NCBI RefSeq assembly: GCF_000429485.1
Contig: NZ_AUBY01000014.1
Coordinates: 1 to 64,000, forward strand
Source: Aliagarivorans marinus DSM 23064
Lineage (GTDB): Bacteria; Pseudomonadota; Gammaproteobacteria; Enterobacterales; Celerinatantimonadaceae
Length of the DNA stretch: 64,000 nt
Reading direction: 5' to 3'
The notes under the pieces are model-generated. The model was not told the DNA's origin. It ran no database searches and saw only the letters and a list, made by a program, of their open reading frames with translations. Position numbers and translations under genes: made by a program. Positions 28,855 to 37,251 of this stretch are shown piece after piece. Positions within the stretch are counted from its first letter, which is position 1, and every line of letters begins with the position of its first letter.

Positions 28855-29727
28855 TCAGGTATTCCAAATCCGTGGCGGGCTGGCGGGGCGTCCCATTACA
28901 GAAGGACGCAGTACTTGCCAGCTGGCTTTAAAGTGATCCATGGCCCGATCGGCGCGATCCCCCAGATAGCGCAGCACCAGTAGTCCGCGGATCAGGGTCA
29001 GGGCCAAGGCCTTGTCGTCAATCATGTCACGCAGCTGTTGTTGGATTTGTTGCTGCTCGGTGTCACTTAGGTGATCCACCGTGGCCAACATACAGGCGTA
29101 GACGGTTTTGCCGGCTAATGCGGCGGGGTTGTTCAGGCTACTGGCGGCATCGATACGGGTATGCTCCAGCAGCAGTGGGCGCTCGCCGCGCCACACTTCA
29201 ATACTTTGCTTAAGGCTGCCTTCTGTCAGCGGGTGGTTGCCCGCTTGGCGGCCCAGGCAGGTGATCTCCCAGGCGATTAAGCGAGCGCCTTCGGCCAAGT
29301 CGAAACGAGAATGCAGCTCGCCCTGCGCGCCGTCGAACACAATAGTCTCTGGCGGTAGCCACTCCAGTTGGCTGTCGGCGGCCAAACTAAACTGCTGCTG
29401 TTGGATCTGTGCCTGGCGCAGTTTGTTGGAACGATAAACCTTGCCCGATGAGGGCGTGGTCAGCAGCACTTGGCTCGCTTCAGCGCAATCTACCCCGATA
29501 CGCAGATGGTCGCCGGCGACCAAACCACCGGGCGGATGCAACAGATAACAGTGACAGGCGCTGTCGTCAGCAGGGAAAAAAGGACGCTGAACGCGCAGTG
29601 GTCCCTGACTATGGTTATGCAGTAGCCGGGTCTTGCCCACAAGTTGTGCAAAACCGAGATCTAAACGGGCAGGCCAGCTGCGCAAGCTGGTCTCGGTCTG
29701 CGCTTCCATTTGCTCAATAACATCCAT
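28855..29727 (-). CDS. ureD: Urease accessory protein UreD
   Basis: A 290-residue scaffold protein that binds apo-urease and recruits UreF and UreG. Motifs include [32 protein letters not shown] and [11 protein letters not shown], both typical of UreD. It is the first gene of ureDABCEFGJ. Its upstream region carries a sigma-54 promoter element on the same strand, about 80 bases before the ATG. Confidence 0.95.
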   Translation of the reverse strand: MDVIEQMEAQTETSLRSWPARLDLGFAQLVGKTRLLHNHSQGPLRVQRPFFPADDSACHCYLLHPPGGLVAGDHLRIGVDCAEASQVLLTTPSSGKVYRSNKLRQAQIQQQQFSLAADSQLEWLPPETIVFDGAQGELHSRFDLAEGARLIAWEITCLGRQAGNHPLTEGSLKQSIEVWRGERPLLLEHTRIDAASSLNNPAALAGKTVYACMLATVDHLSDTEQQQIQQQLRDMIDDKALALTLIRGLLVLRYLGDRADRAMDHFKASWQVLRPSVMGRPASPPRIWNT

Positions 29728-29805
29728 TGGACGAGGTATTTCCTGCTTTTTTTAGAATTTTTATTCGAAATCGGACTACCACCAAGGGGTAGACCTATAG
29801 ATAAG

Positions 29806-29821
29806 AGCAAAGACTAAGCCA
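29806..29821 (-). promoter_or_regulatory. Sigma-54 promoter for the urease operon
   Basis: On the minus strand TGGCTTAGTCTTTGCT matches the sigma-54 pattern TGGCAC-N5-TTGCW, with GG and GC at the exact -24/-12 spacing. Transcription should begin near 29795, about 68 bases before ureD. Confidence 0.8.
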
Positions 29822-29885
29822 GCTTTGAAGAAGGGCGCGGTTTCTGCCTTTACTGAGTTTATCAATAGCTTATTTAATGAGGTGG

Positions 29886-29900
29886 GCACCATATTGGTGC
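29886..29900. promoter_or_regulatory. NtrC-type binding site 1
   Basis: GCACC-ATATT-GGTGC is a perfect inverted repeat fitting the NtrC consensus (GCACC-N5-GGTGC). It is centred about 98 bases upstream of the predicted ureD transcription start and about 190 from that of urtA, both suitable for enhancer action. Confidence 0.85.
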
Positions 29901-29918
29901 GATATTTCCTGCTTTTGT

Positions 29919-29933
29919 GCACCACAGTGGTGC
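29919..29933. promoter_or_regulatory. NtrC-type binding site 2
   Basis: GCACC-ACAGT-GGTGC, again a perfect NtrC palindrome, centred 33 bases (about three helical turns) from site 1. The face-to-face spacing suits cooperative binding of NtrC dimers. Confidence 0.85.
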
Positions 29934-29976
29934 TTTGTGAGTTTTTGCTCATTTTGGTGCAAGCTGCTGATTCTTC

Positions 29977-29991
29977 GCGCCTTTATTGTGC
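29977..29991. promoter_or_regulatory. NtrC-type binding site 3 (weaker)
   Basis: GCGCC-TTTAT-TGTGC has one mismatch in each half to the NtrC consensus. It is centred about 100 bases upstream of the predicted urtA transcription start. Confidence 0.5.
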
Positions 29992-30057
29992 AGTTTTCAC
30001 TGAATAATTATGTCCCACATGCGACTAAAGTCGCGTCAGCTCTGGGCTGAGGGGATC

Positions 30058-30073
30058 TGGCACAGAGTCTGCT
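30058..30073 (+). promoter_or_regulatory. Sigma-54 promoter for the urt operon
   Basis: TGGCACAGAGTCTGCT matches the sigma-54 consensus at -24 (TGGCAC) and -12 (TGC) with correct spacing; only one core base differs. Transcription should begin near 30083, about 65 bases before urtA. Confidence 0.8.
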
Positions 30074-30147
30074 CCAGCCTGATTAGCCTCGCTGTCGAAG
30101 AGCTAGCGTTCGATAGCGGCAAACACACATAAAAAAGGACTTTAACC

Positions 30148-31458
30148 ATGACACAACAGAAACAACACTCTTCTCGCTGGAGCAAACAGCTGGCCGCTTC
30201 AGCTATGGCTTTGGCGCTCACCTCCGGTATGTCGCTGGCTCAAGCAGCAGAAACCATCAAGGTTGGGGTATTGCACTCGCTGTCAGGCACCATGGCTATC
30301 AGTGAAACCACCTTGAAAGATACCGTACTGATGATGGTGGAAGAGCAGAATAAGGCCGGTGGCTTGCTAGGTAAGAAGCTCGAGCCGGTTGTGGTTGACC
30401 CTGCCTCTGACTGGCCGCTATTCGCCGAGAAAGCGCGCGAACTGCTGGAAAAAGAGCAGGTAGATGTGATCTTTGGTTGCTGGACGTCGGTATCGCGTAA
30501 GTCGGTATTGCCAGTGGTTGAAGAGCTGAACGGCCTGCTGTTCTACCCGGTACAGTACGAAGGCGAAGAGAGCTCTAAAAACGTATTCTACACCGGCGCT
30601 GCGCCAAACCAGCAGGCTATCCCAGCAGTGGATTACCTGATGGGCGAAGAAGGTGTTGAGCGCTGGGTATTGGCGGGAACCGACTACGTTTACCCACGTA
30701 CCACCAACAAGATCTTGGAAGCCTACCTGAAAACTGCCGGTGTGGCTGACGAAGACATCATGATCTCTTACACCCCATTCGGTCACTCTGATTGGCAGAC
30801 CATCGTATCTGACATCAAGAAGTTCGGTGAAGCGGGCAAGAAGACTGCAGTAGTGTCCACCATTAATGGTGATGCCAACGTGCCGTTCTACAAAGAGCTG
30901 GCTAACCAAGGCATCGCTGCGGAAGACATTCCTGTTGTGGCCTTCTCGGTGGGTGAAGAAGAGCTATCTGGCTTTGATACCGCGCCGCTGGTCGGTCACT
31001 TGGCCGCTTGGAACTACTTCCAAAGCGCCGATAGCGAGCTGAATGAAGAGTTCATCGGTGCGTGGCAGAGCTTTATCGGCTCCGAAGAGCGCGTAACTAA
31101 CGACCCAATGGAAGCGACCTACATCGGCTTCAAGATGTGGGCAGAAGCGGTTGAGAAAGCCGGCTCTGTGGAAGTTGACAGCGTACGTGACGCCATGTAC
31201 GGCATTACCGTACCTAACCTGACCGGTGGCTACGCGGTAATGAACACCAACCACCACCTGACCAAGCCAGTACTGATCGGTGAGATCCAATCTGACGGTC
31301 AATTCGACGTGGTATGGCAAACTGCTGGTGGTGTAATCGGTGATGCATGGACCGATCACCTGCCAGAGAGCGCCAACCTGGTGGCTGACTGGACCGCGCC
31401 GATCTCTTGCGGCAACTTCAACATCACTACCTCTCAGTGTTCTGGCCAAAACTACTAA
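30148..31458 (+). CDS. urtA: Urea ABC transporter substrate-binding protein
   Basis: The 436-residue periplasmic urea receptor. A signal peptide (about residues 1-33, ending AQAA) precedes the type 1 periplasmic-binding fold: KVGVLHSLSGTMAISE at the start of the mature part and PVQYEGEESSKNVFYTGAAPNQQ with DYVYPRTTN later are hallmarks of UrtA. It heads urtABCDE and is divergent from the urease operon. A hairpin after the stop may raise its level above that of the permeases. Confidence 0.96.
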   Translation: MTQQKQHSSRWSKQLAASAMALALTSGMSLAQAAETIKVGVLHSLSGTMAISETTLKDTVLMMVEEQNKAGGLLGKKLEPVVVDPASDWPLFAEKARELLEKEQVDVIFGCWTSVSRKSVLPVVEELNGLLFYPVQYEGEESSKNVFYTGAAPNQQAIPAVDYLMGEEGVERWVLAGTDYVYPRTTNKILEAYLKTAGVADEDIMISYTPFGHSDWQTIVSDIKKFGEAGKKTAVVSTINGDANVPFYKELANQGIAAEDIPVVAFSVGEEELSGFDTAPLVGHLAAWNYFQSADSELNEEFIGAWQSFIGSEERVTNDPMEATYIGFKMWAEAVEKAGSVEVDSVRDAMYGITVPNLTGGYAVMNTNHHLTKPVLIGEIQSDGQFDVVWQTAGGVIGDAWTDHLPESANLVADWTAPISCGNFNITTSQCSGQNY

Positions 31459-31488
31459 TCCCAGTAGTTAGCTAGCCAAGCCTTAAGT

Positions 31489-31509
31489 CGGGGCAGCCTT
31501 GCTGCCCCG
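31489..31509 (+). terminator. Attenuating hairpin between urtA and urtB
   Basis: CGGGGCAGC and GCTGCCCCG form a perfect 9-bp stem with a 3-base loop, 30 bases after urtA. There is no long T-run, so read-through into urtB is expected and the structure probably protects or partly ends the urtA message. Confidence 0.65.
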
Positions 31510-31565
31510 CTTCTAAGCGCACGCCAGTGCGCACACATAAAGTAGTTTCACCAGGAGAGGTTGTC

Positions 31566-33161
31566 GTGAAAACTATGCTAAATAAACTGCTCGGTCTTGT
31601 TGGACTGGTTGTACTGAGCTTCGGCGTACTCGCCGACGATTGGCAACAAGCCGCCAGCGGCCTGACCGGAAAAAGCAGTAACGATAAACTGGCAGCGATT
31701 GAAGCCATGCTGGAGTTTGATGATCCGCGTAATGCGGTCGCGCTTCAAGGCATGTTGGATGCTGAGCTTTACTACGTGAAAGCCGATCGCCAGCTGGTTA
31801 TTGCAACGAAGAGTGGCAGGAGCTTCCTGCTTACCGATCTACAGGGCGAGTCCCTCGGTGAAGTAGCCAAATCAAAAATAAAACGGATTACCGTTAACAA
31901 CAGAATACGTCGCGAGATCCGCTCGGGTCTGGCAATGATGGCCCTGGCTGGCCCCGATGAAGATGCTCGCTTTAGTGCGGTGCGCTCGTTGATGGCCAAC
32001 GTAGAGGCCGAACAGCTCCCCTTAGTTGAGCAGCGCTTAGTCGCTGAAACCAGCGCCAAGGTGCAGGACAAACTGCGCGAGCTGCAAGCGATTATCTTGT
32101 TGGAAAATGGCGATGATGCCCAGCGCCAGAGCTCGGCAGAGTTTCTGGGCGGGCGTATGGACGCCCCTTCGCGTAACGCGCTGTTGCGGGCTCAAGCCGA
32201 CGAGCAAAACGCTGAGGTATTAGCGGCGATCAATGAGTCGGTGGCGCGTAACCAGCAGCTACTTAAACTCAATCGCGCTGCCGAGAACCTGTACTTCGGT
32301 CTGAGCTTAGGCGCAGTGCTGCTATTGGCGGCGGTTGGTCTGGCGATCACCTTCGGCGTGATGGGCGTGATCAACATGGCCCACGGCGAGATGATCATGC
32401 TGGGCGCCTACACCACCTATGTGGTGCAGCAGCTGATGCCGGGGCATATCGAGCTTTCCTTGGTGGTGGCGATCCCTGCGGCCTTCTTGGTATCGGGCGC
32501 CATGGGCGTGCTGATTGAACGTGGGATTATTCGCTTCTTATACGGCCGACCTCTGGAAACCCTGCTAGCGACCTTTGGTCTGAGCCTGGTGCTCCAGCAG
32601 TTGGTGCGCAGTATCTTTGGCCCACTTAACCAAGCGGTAATCACCCCGCAGTGGCTGAGCGGCTCGCTGGAGATCAACGGCGTGCTGGCGCTGACCTATA
32701 ACCGCCTCTACATCATTATCTTCAGCTTTATGGTGGTCGCCGCGCTGTGGCTGCTGATCAGCAAGACCTTCTTCGGCCTGCAGGTACGCGCGGTAACGCA
32801 AAACCGGGCAATGGCCAACGCCATGGGTATTCGTTCCTCGTGGGTAGATGCCATGACCTTTGGTTTGGGTTCAGGCGTTGCCGGTATTGCCGGTGTGGCA
32901 CTCAGCCAGCTAACCAACGTTGGTCCTAACCTTGGCCAGAACTACATCATCGACTCGTTCATGGTGGTGGTGTTCGGTGGTGTGGGCAACCTGTTCGGTA
33001 CCGTGGTGGCTGCGATGACCCTTGGGGTGGCCAACAAGCTGGCAGAACCGTTTACCGGTGCGGTACTGGCGAAGATTTTGGTGCTGGTATTTATCATCCT
33101 GTTTATTCAAAAACGTCCTCGGGGCATGTTCGCTCTGAAAGGCCGCATGGTGGAGGACTAA
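31566..33161 (+). CDS. urtB: Urea ABC transporter permease UrtB
   Basis: A membrane subunit of 531 residues. After a signal-like segment there is a soluble helical region (about 25-230) found in long-form UrtB proteins, then a LivH-type permease domain with about eight helices (ITFGVMGVINMAHGEMIMLGAYTTYVVQQ near 255-285). The start is the GTG at 31566, 8 bases after AGGAG; an in-frame ATG lies 9 bases further on. It ends three bases before urtC. Confidence 0.94.
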   Translation: MKTMLNKLLGLVGLVVLSFGVLADDWQQAASGLTGKSSNDKLAAIEAMLEFDDPRNAVALQGMLDAELYYVKADRQLVIATKSGRSFLLTDLQGESLGEVAKSKIKRITVNNRIRREIRSGLAMMALAGPDEDARFSAVRSLMANVEAEQLPLVEQRLVAETSAKVQDKLRELQAIILLENGDDAQRQSSAEFLGGRMDAPSRNALLRAQADEQNAEVLAAINESVARNQQLLKLNRAAENLYFGLSLGAVLLLAAVGLAITFGVMGVINMAHGEMIMLGAYTTYVVQQLMPGHIELSLVVAIPAAFLVSGAMGVLIERGIIRFLYGRPLETLLATFGLSLVLQQLVRSIFGPLNQAVITPQWLSGSLEINGVLALTYNRLYIIIFSFMVVAALWLLISKTFFGLQVRAVTQNRAMANAMGIRSSWVDAMTFGLGSGVAGIAGVALSQLTNVGPNLGQNYIIDSFMVVVFGGVGNLFGTVVAAMTLGVANKLAEPFTGAVLAKILVLVFIILFIQKRPRGMFALKGRMVED

Positions 33162-33164
33162 GCG

Positions 33165-34424
33165 ATGAGTCGTTCTATTATCGTATCTTTTCTGATGCGC
33201 GATAAGGTGGGCAATGCCCTGCTGGCGGTGCTACTGGCACTGGCGATTATCGTGCCGTTTTGTAGCTTGGTGTTTGAGCCGGGCGATACCTTTTATCTGT
33301 CATCGTATTGGGTGACCTTGCTGGGCAAATACCTGTGCTACGCCTTGCTGGCGGTTGCGGTGGACTTGGTGTGGGGCTACTGCGGTATCTTGAGCCTTGG
33401 CCACGGCGCCTTCTTTGCCCTCGGCGGCTACGCCATGGGCATGTACCTGATGCGTCAAATTGGTGAACGTGGGGTGTACGCCAACCCGCTGTTGCCAGAC
33501 TTCATGGTGTTCCTGAACTGGACTGAGCTGCCTTGGTATTGGCAGGGCTTTGATATGTTCGGCTTCGCCATGCTGATGGTGCTGTTGGTGCCGGGCGCTC
33601 TGGCCTTCCTGTTTGGTTTTTTGGCCTTCCGCTCGCGGGTGACCGGGGTGTATCTGTCGATTATCACCCAGGCACTGACCTACGCGCTGATGCTGGCCTT
33701 CTTCCGCAATGACATGGGCTTTGGTGGTAATAATGGCCTGACTGACTTTAAAGATATCTTGGGCTTTAACCTGCAGCATCCGGGCACCCGGGCCGCGCTG
33801 TTTAGCCTGAGCGCCTTGGCGCTGGCTGGTGGCTATCTGCTGTGTCGTTTTATTGTTAACTCCAAGCTGGGCCGAGTACTGATTGCGATCCGTGATAGCG
33901 AAAGCCGTACCCGCTTTATTGGCTATCGGGTGGAGCGCTTTAAGCTGTTTGTGTTTGTGGTTTCCGCCATGTTGGCGGGTGTTGCCGGTGCGCTGTATGT
34001 GCCGCAAGTGGGCATCATCAACCCGGGCGAGTTTGCGCCGCTGAACTCGATTGAGAGCATCGTTTGGGTAGCGGTCGGTGGTCGTGGCACCTTGTTTGGC
34101 GCGATCTTCGGCGCGTGGATGGTGAACTTCGGTAAGACCTGGTTTACCGGTGCCTTCCCCGAGCTGTGGCTGTTCTTCCTAGGCGGCCTGTTTGTGGTAA
34201 CTACATTGTGGCTACCCAAGGGTGTGGTGGGGCTGAGTGCTCAGTTGAGCAAGATGCGCCGCAGCAAGGCGGCTTCAGTGGCTGTTAGTGAAAAATCGCC
34301 GGTTCAAGCGCAAGCTGTTGAGGCTGAGCCACAGCCTCAGCAAGCGTCTCAGGTAGCGCCGGAGCCGGAACAGCAAGCTGAGCCGACCCCCAAGAACCTT
34401 GATCAAGGAGCCGCCAATGTCTAA
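33165..34424 (+). CDS. urtC: Urea ABC transporter permease UrtC
   Basis: The second membrane subunit, 419 residues, of LivM type with about ten helices. CGILSLGHGAFFALGGYAMGMYLM near residues 68-92 is the UrtC family segment, and the last permease block is GRGTLFGAIFGAWMVNFGKTWF. About 55 C-terminal residues form a low-complexity Ala/Gln/Glu/Pro-rich tail facing the cytoplasm, not usual in the family. It overlaps urtD by 8 bases. Confidence 0.95.
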   Translation: MSRSIIVSFLMRDKVGNALLAVLLALAIIVPFCSLVFEPGDTFYLSSYWVTLLGKYLCYALLAVAVDLVWGYCGILSLGHGAFFALGGYAMGMYLMRQIGERGVYANPLLPDFMVFLNWTELPWYWQGFDMFGFAMLMVLLVPGALAFLFGFLAFRSRVTGVYLSIITQALTYALMLAFFRNDMGFGGNNGLTDFKDILGFNLQHPGTRAALFSLSALALAGGYLLCRFIVNSKLGRVLIAIRDSESRTRFIGYRVERFKLFVFVVSAMLAGVAGALYVPQVGIINPGEFAPLNSIESIVWVAVGGRGTLFGAIFGAWMVNFGKTWFTGAFPELWLFFLGGLFVVTTLWLPKGVVGLSAQLSKMRRSKAASVAVSEKSPVQAQAVEAEPQPQQASQVAPEPEQQAEPTPKNLDQGAANV

Positions 34425-35178
34425 GCCAAAGCATATTCCACAGAATACCCTGCTGTATGTGGATGGCGTCACCAAGAGCTTCGACGGCTTTAAGGCGCTC
34501 AACAGCCTGTCGCTGATTATGGAACCCGGCGAGATGCGGGCGATTATCGGCCCCAATGGTGCTGGTAAAACCACCATGATGGATGTGATCACCGGAAAGC
34601 TCCGCCCCGATGAAGGCATCGTGATGTTCGAGCAAGACATCGACCTGACCCAGCACGACGAGGCGGAAATCGCCAACTTAGGGATTGGTCGCAAGTTCCA
34701 AAAGCCCTCGGTGATTGAAAACCTGACGGTATTCGAGAACCTCGAGCTGGCGCTCTCTGGCGGCCGCGGGGTGTTCCAATCGCTGCTACATAAGCTGAGT
34801 AACCAGTCCTTTGGCCGCATCGAAGAGGTGCTGGAGTTGATCCGCCTGCAGGACAAGCGCAGTTGGCTGGCCGGCTCACTCTCACACGGCCAGAAGCAGT
34901 GGCTGGAGATCGGTATGTTGATTATGCAGGAGCCGCGCTTGCTGCTGATCGACGAACCGGCAGCCGGGATGACCGATGAAGAGACCGCGCTGACCGCCGA
35001 GCTGTTTAAGCAGCTGGCCCAAGACCACTCGCTGGTGGTGGTGGAGCACGATATGGACTTTGTGAAAGCGCTGGATTGCCCGGTAACCGTGTTGCACGAG
35101 GGCTCGGTGCTGGCACAAGGCACGCTGGAGCAGGTTCAACAGAACCAACAAGTGATTGAAGTGTATCTGGGGCGCTAG
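34417..35178 (+). CDS. urtD: Urea ABC transporter ATP-binding protein UrtD
   Basis: A 253-residue ATPase. Walker A GPNGAGKTTM, signature LSHGQKQWLEIGML, Walker B LLLIDEPAAGM and the switch His in VVVEHDMDFV are present. The ATG at 34417 overlaps the urtC stop (ATGTCTAA) and has AAGGAG 8 bases upstream; an earlier in-frame start at 34399 lies inside urtC and is unlikely. Confidence 0.96.
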   Translation: MSKPKHIPQNTLLYVDGVTKSFDGFKALNSLSLIMEPGEMRAIIGPNGAGKTTMMDVITGKLRPDEGIVMFEQDIDLTQHDEAEIANLGIGRKFQKPSVIENLTVFENLELALSGGRGVFQSLLHKLSNQSFGRIEEVLELIRLQDKRSWLAGSLSHGQKQWLEIGMLIMQEPRLLLIDEPAAGMTDEETALTAELFKQLAQDHSLVVVEHDMDFVKALDCPVTVLHEGSVLAQGTLEQVQQNQQVIEVYLGR

Positions 35179-35186
35179 GGGAATAT

Positions 35187-35882
35187 ATGTTAGAAATTGC
35201 TAATGTAGATAGCCACTACGGTGCCAGTCAGGCGCTGTATGGTATCGATCTAAAGGCCGAGCTGGGCCAAATCAGCTGTGTGTTGGGGCGCAATGGTGTG
35301 GGCAAGACCACGCTGCTGCGTTCGCTGGCCGGACAGCAACGTATCTCAGGCGGCGAGATCCGCTTTGAAGGCAAGGACATCAGCAAACTCTCGGCGGCGC
35401 AGCGCGCCAAGCTGGGGATTGCGATTGTGCCGCAGGGGCGGGAGATCTTCAGCCAACTGACGGTGCTGGAGAACCTGAAAACCGGCTTCTCGGTCCTGCC
35501 AAAATCTGAGCGAGTAATCCCCGATGAGATCTACCGTCTGTTCCCGGTGCTGAAAAAGATGCTGGGCCGACGTGGCGGCGACCTCAGCGGTGGTCAACAG
35601 CAGCAGCTGGCGATTGCCCGGGCACTGGTGATGCAGCCCAAGCTGTTGATGCTCGATGAACCCACCGAAGGGATCCAACCTTCGATCATCAAGGACATCC
35701 AACGGGTGCTGGCCCACCTGCGTGACCGTGGCGATATGGCCATCGTGCTGGTGGAGCAGTACTTCGACTTCGCTGTTGAGCTGGCCGATCACTACACCGT
35801 GCTGGACCGGGGCAATGTGGTGCTGCAAGGCGACAAGCAAGCGGTTGATCCTCAGCAAGTGAAGCAGTGGATGAGCGTATAG
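35187..35882 (+). CDS. urtE: Urea ABC transporter ATP-binding protein UrtE
   Basis: The 231-residue partner ATPase of UrtD, LivF type. Walker A GRNGVGKTTLLR, signature LSGGQQQQLAIARAL, Walker B LLMLDEPTEGIQ, and VLVEQYFDFAVELAD as the switch region. The motif DEPTEGIQPSII is typical of UrtE. It is the last gene of the operon, 8 bases after urtD, and a terminator follows. Confidence 0.96.
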   Translation: MLEIANVDSHYGASQALYGIDLKAELGQISCVLGRNGVGKTTLLRSLAGQQRISGGEIRFEGKDISKLSAAQRAKLGIAIVPQGREIFSQLTVLENLKTGFSVLPKSERVIPDEIYRLFPVLKKMLGRRGGDLSGGQQQQLAIARALVMQPKLLMLDEPTEGIQPSIIKDIQRVLAHLRDRGDMAIVLVEQYFDFAVELADHYTVLDRGNVVLQGDKQAVDPQQVKQWMSV

Positions 35883-35900
35883 TCCGCTTTGATGCTCAAT

Positions 35901-35928
35901 AAAGGCCCTGCTAACAGCAGGGCCTTGT
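35901..35928 (+). terminator. Terminator of urt operon
   Basis: AAGGCCCTGCT and AGCAGGGCCTT form an 11-bp stem, 20 bases after urtE, with a short T-rich tail. Confidence 0.8.
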
Positions 35929-36042
35929 TGTATCTGAAGGCGGTTTTGTTTGACCCAGTCGCGCTTATTGGCAGGAACTTTGGACAGCCTTGTCATTCTC
36001 CCCCTAGTATTGAGCTGACGCTCGCTATCGTTGGAGGCCGTG

Positions 36043-36585
36043 ATGCGCCAGCTCAACTCCTTACTCTCTGTTCGCTATCGTGGCTGGTTACGCTTTACGG
36101 TCAGCGCCTATGCCCTGTTGGGCAGCCTGGCTTTGTTATCGCAGGCCTTGTCGGGGGCATTCCAGGTATCGGATATGATCACCCGCTTGGGGCCGTTTCC
36201 ACTGAGCTTCCCTTGGGCGCTTAGCCTGTTCTTTGTCAGTGTACTGGCGGCCTATTCGCTGCTCTACGCCAGCCGTCATGGCATGTGGTTACTGCGAGCT
36301 TGTGCACTGGCCTATCTGCTTGATCGAGCGCTGGCGCCCCAGCTAAACCTGCCGCTACTACTGGCTATCTTTGAAGCTTTGCACCTGCTGTGTCTGGCCA
36401 TGCTGCTCTACCTGTCATGGAAACTTGAGCACCGCCCGAGTCCGCAAGTCGAACAACTGGTGGCAACGTTGCAGCAATCGCAGCAAGAGTCGGCCGCCGA
36501 GAGCGAGCAGGAGCCTGAGGAGGCTGCCAGTAACCCTACCAATACCGCCACCACCACAGAACAGGATGATGCCAGCCGCAGTTAG
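36043..36585 (+). CDS. Hypothetical membrane protein
   Basis: A 180-residue protein with four likely membrane helices (about 17-40, 58-80, 82-100 and 105-130) and an acidic, Gln/Glu/Thr-rich tail of about 45 residues. The ATG at 36043 has GGAGG 5 bases upstream; a TTG at 36031 is less likely. I do not recognise a family. It lies alone between the urt operon terminator and a MITE-like repeat. Confidence 0.65.
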   Translation: MRQLNSLLSVRYRGWLRFTVSAYALLGSLALLSQALSGAFQVSDMITRLGPFPLSFPWALSLFFVSVLAAYSLLYASRHGMWLLRACALAYLLDRALAPQLNLPLLLAIFEALHLLCLAMLLYLSWKLEHRPSPQVEQLVATLQQSQQESAAESEQEPEEAASNPTNTATTTEQDDASRS

Positions 36586-36623
36586 CGGCCGAGCCGCTGC
36601 ATAGCTGCCAAGATATGGGTAGG

Positions 36624-36783
36624 ATACCAATCTACATAAGTAACTGATCATTCTTGCTGGTTAAAATCATCGATGACAGCGTCAACGCTTTTGTAATTAG
36701 TCCACTAGTTACGGCAAGCGCCTCCTCGCCCTCAATGATTTTCCCTGCGCAATATCTGATCATTAACTTATCCAGATTGGTAT
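36624..36783. mobile_element. MITE-like 160-bp repeat, copy 1
   Basis: This element is about 90 percent identical to 45393-45552. Both copies are 160 bases and have imperfect terminal inverted repeats starting ATACCAATCT..ATAAGT and ending in the complement. There is no open frame, so any movement would need a transposase in trans. Its right end joins the flank to give TGGTATAAT (36778-36786), an extended -10 promoter motif, 33 bases before the FKBP gene start. No clear target duplication is visible. Confidence 0.8.
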
Positions 36784-36818
36784 AATGGTGAGCTTTTCAG
36801 AAAGTTATCAAAAGACGT

Positions 36819-37250
36819 ATGGCACGAAACAATCAGCGCCGCCGGGCTAAAGGGTCGGCAGGCAGTAACAAGAATAACGGCGCAGAGTTTATTACCAAAT
36901 ACCAGCAGAAAGCGGATGTCCATTGTCTGCCTTCAGGTCTGATGTATCGGGTGATTGAGCAGGTGGAAGGGCCGACCCCAACCGAGTTCGACACGGTGAC
37001 GGTGAACCAGCGCATCTTGCTGGCCGACGGTGCGGTAATTGCAGATACCTACAAAGAAAGCCTGCCAGATAAATACTCGTTACAAGAAGCGATCCCCGGT
37101 CTGCGCGAAGGCCTGCAGCTGATGCCGCTGGGCTCTCGCTATGAGTTTGTGATCCCGCCTGAGCTGGCGTGGGGACGCAAAGGTAATGGCAGTGGGATTG
37201 GCCCTTACGCAGTGATGGTGGTGGACGCTCGTCTGCTTAAGTTCGAGTAA
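36819..37250 (+). CDS. FKBP-type peptidyl-prolyl isomerase-like protein
   Basis: A 143-residue protein with an FKBP domain (about 45-142). A basic N-terminus (RRRAKGSAGSNKNNG) replaces the dimerisation domain of FklB and FkpA, and there is no signal peptide, so it should be cytoplasmic. The fold markers PGLREGLQLMPLGSRYEFVIPPELAWG are clear. Active-site residues differ from typical FKBPs: the tryptophan of VI.GW is Leu (AIPGL) and the F-D of the substrate pocket is changed (VIADT), so isomerase activity may be low. The only promoter motif seen is the one formed by the MITE end. Confidence 0.8.
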   Translation: MARNNQRRRAKGSAGSNKNNGAEFITKYQQKADVHCLPSGLMYRVIEQVEGPTPTEFDTVTVNQRILLADGAVIADTYKESLPDKYSLQEAIPGLREGLQLMPLGSRYEFVIPPELAWGRKGNGSGIGPYAVMVVDARLLKFE

Positions 37251-37251
37251 C

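Noticed and set aside
29825-30007. A 60-codon plus-strand open frame between ureD and urtA
   Set aside because: It overlaps the NtrC sites and lies next to the sigma-54 elements; no ribosome site and no recognisable protein.
34275-35123. A 282-codon minus-strand open frame opposite urtD
   Set aside because: Ser/Arg-rich shadow of a gene with clear ABC ATPase motifs on the plus strand.
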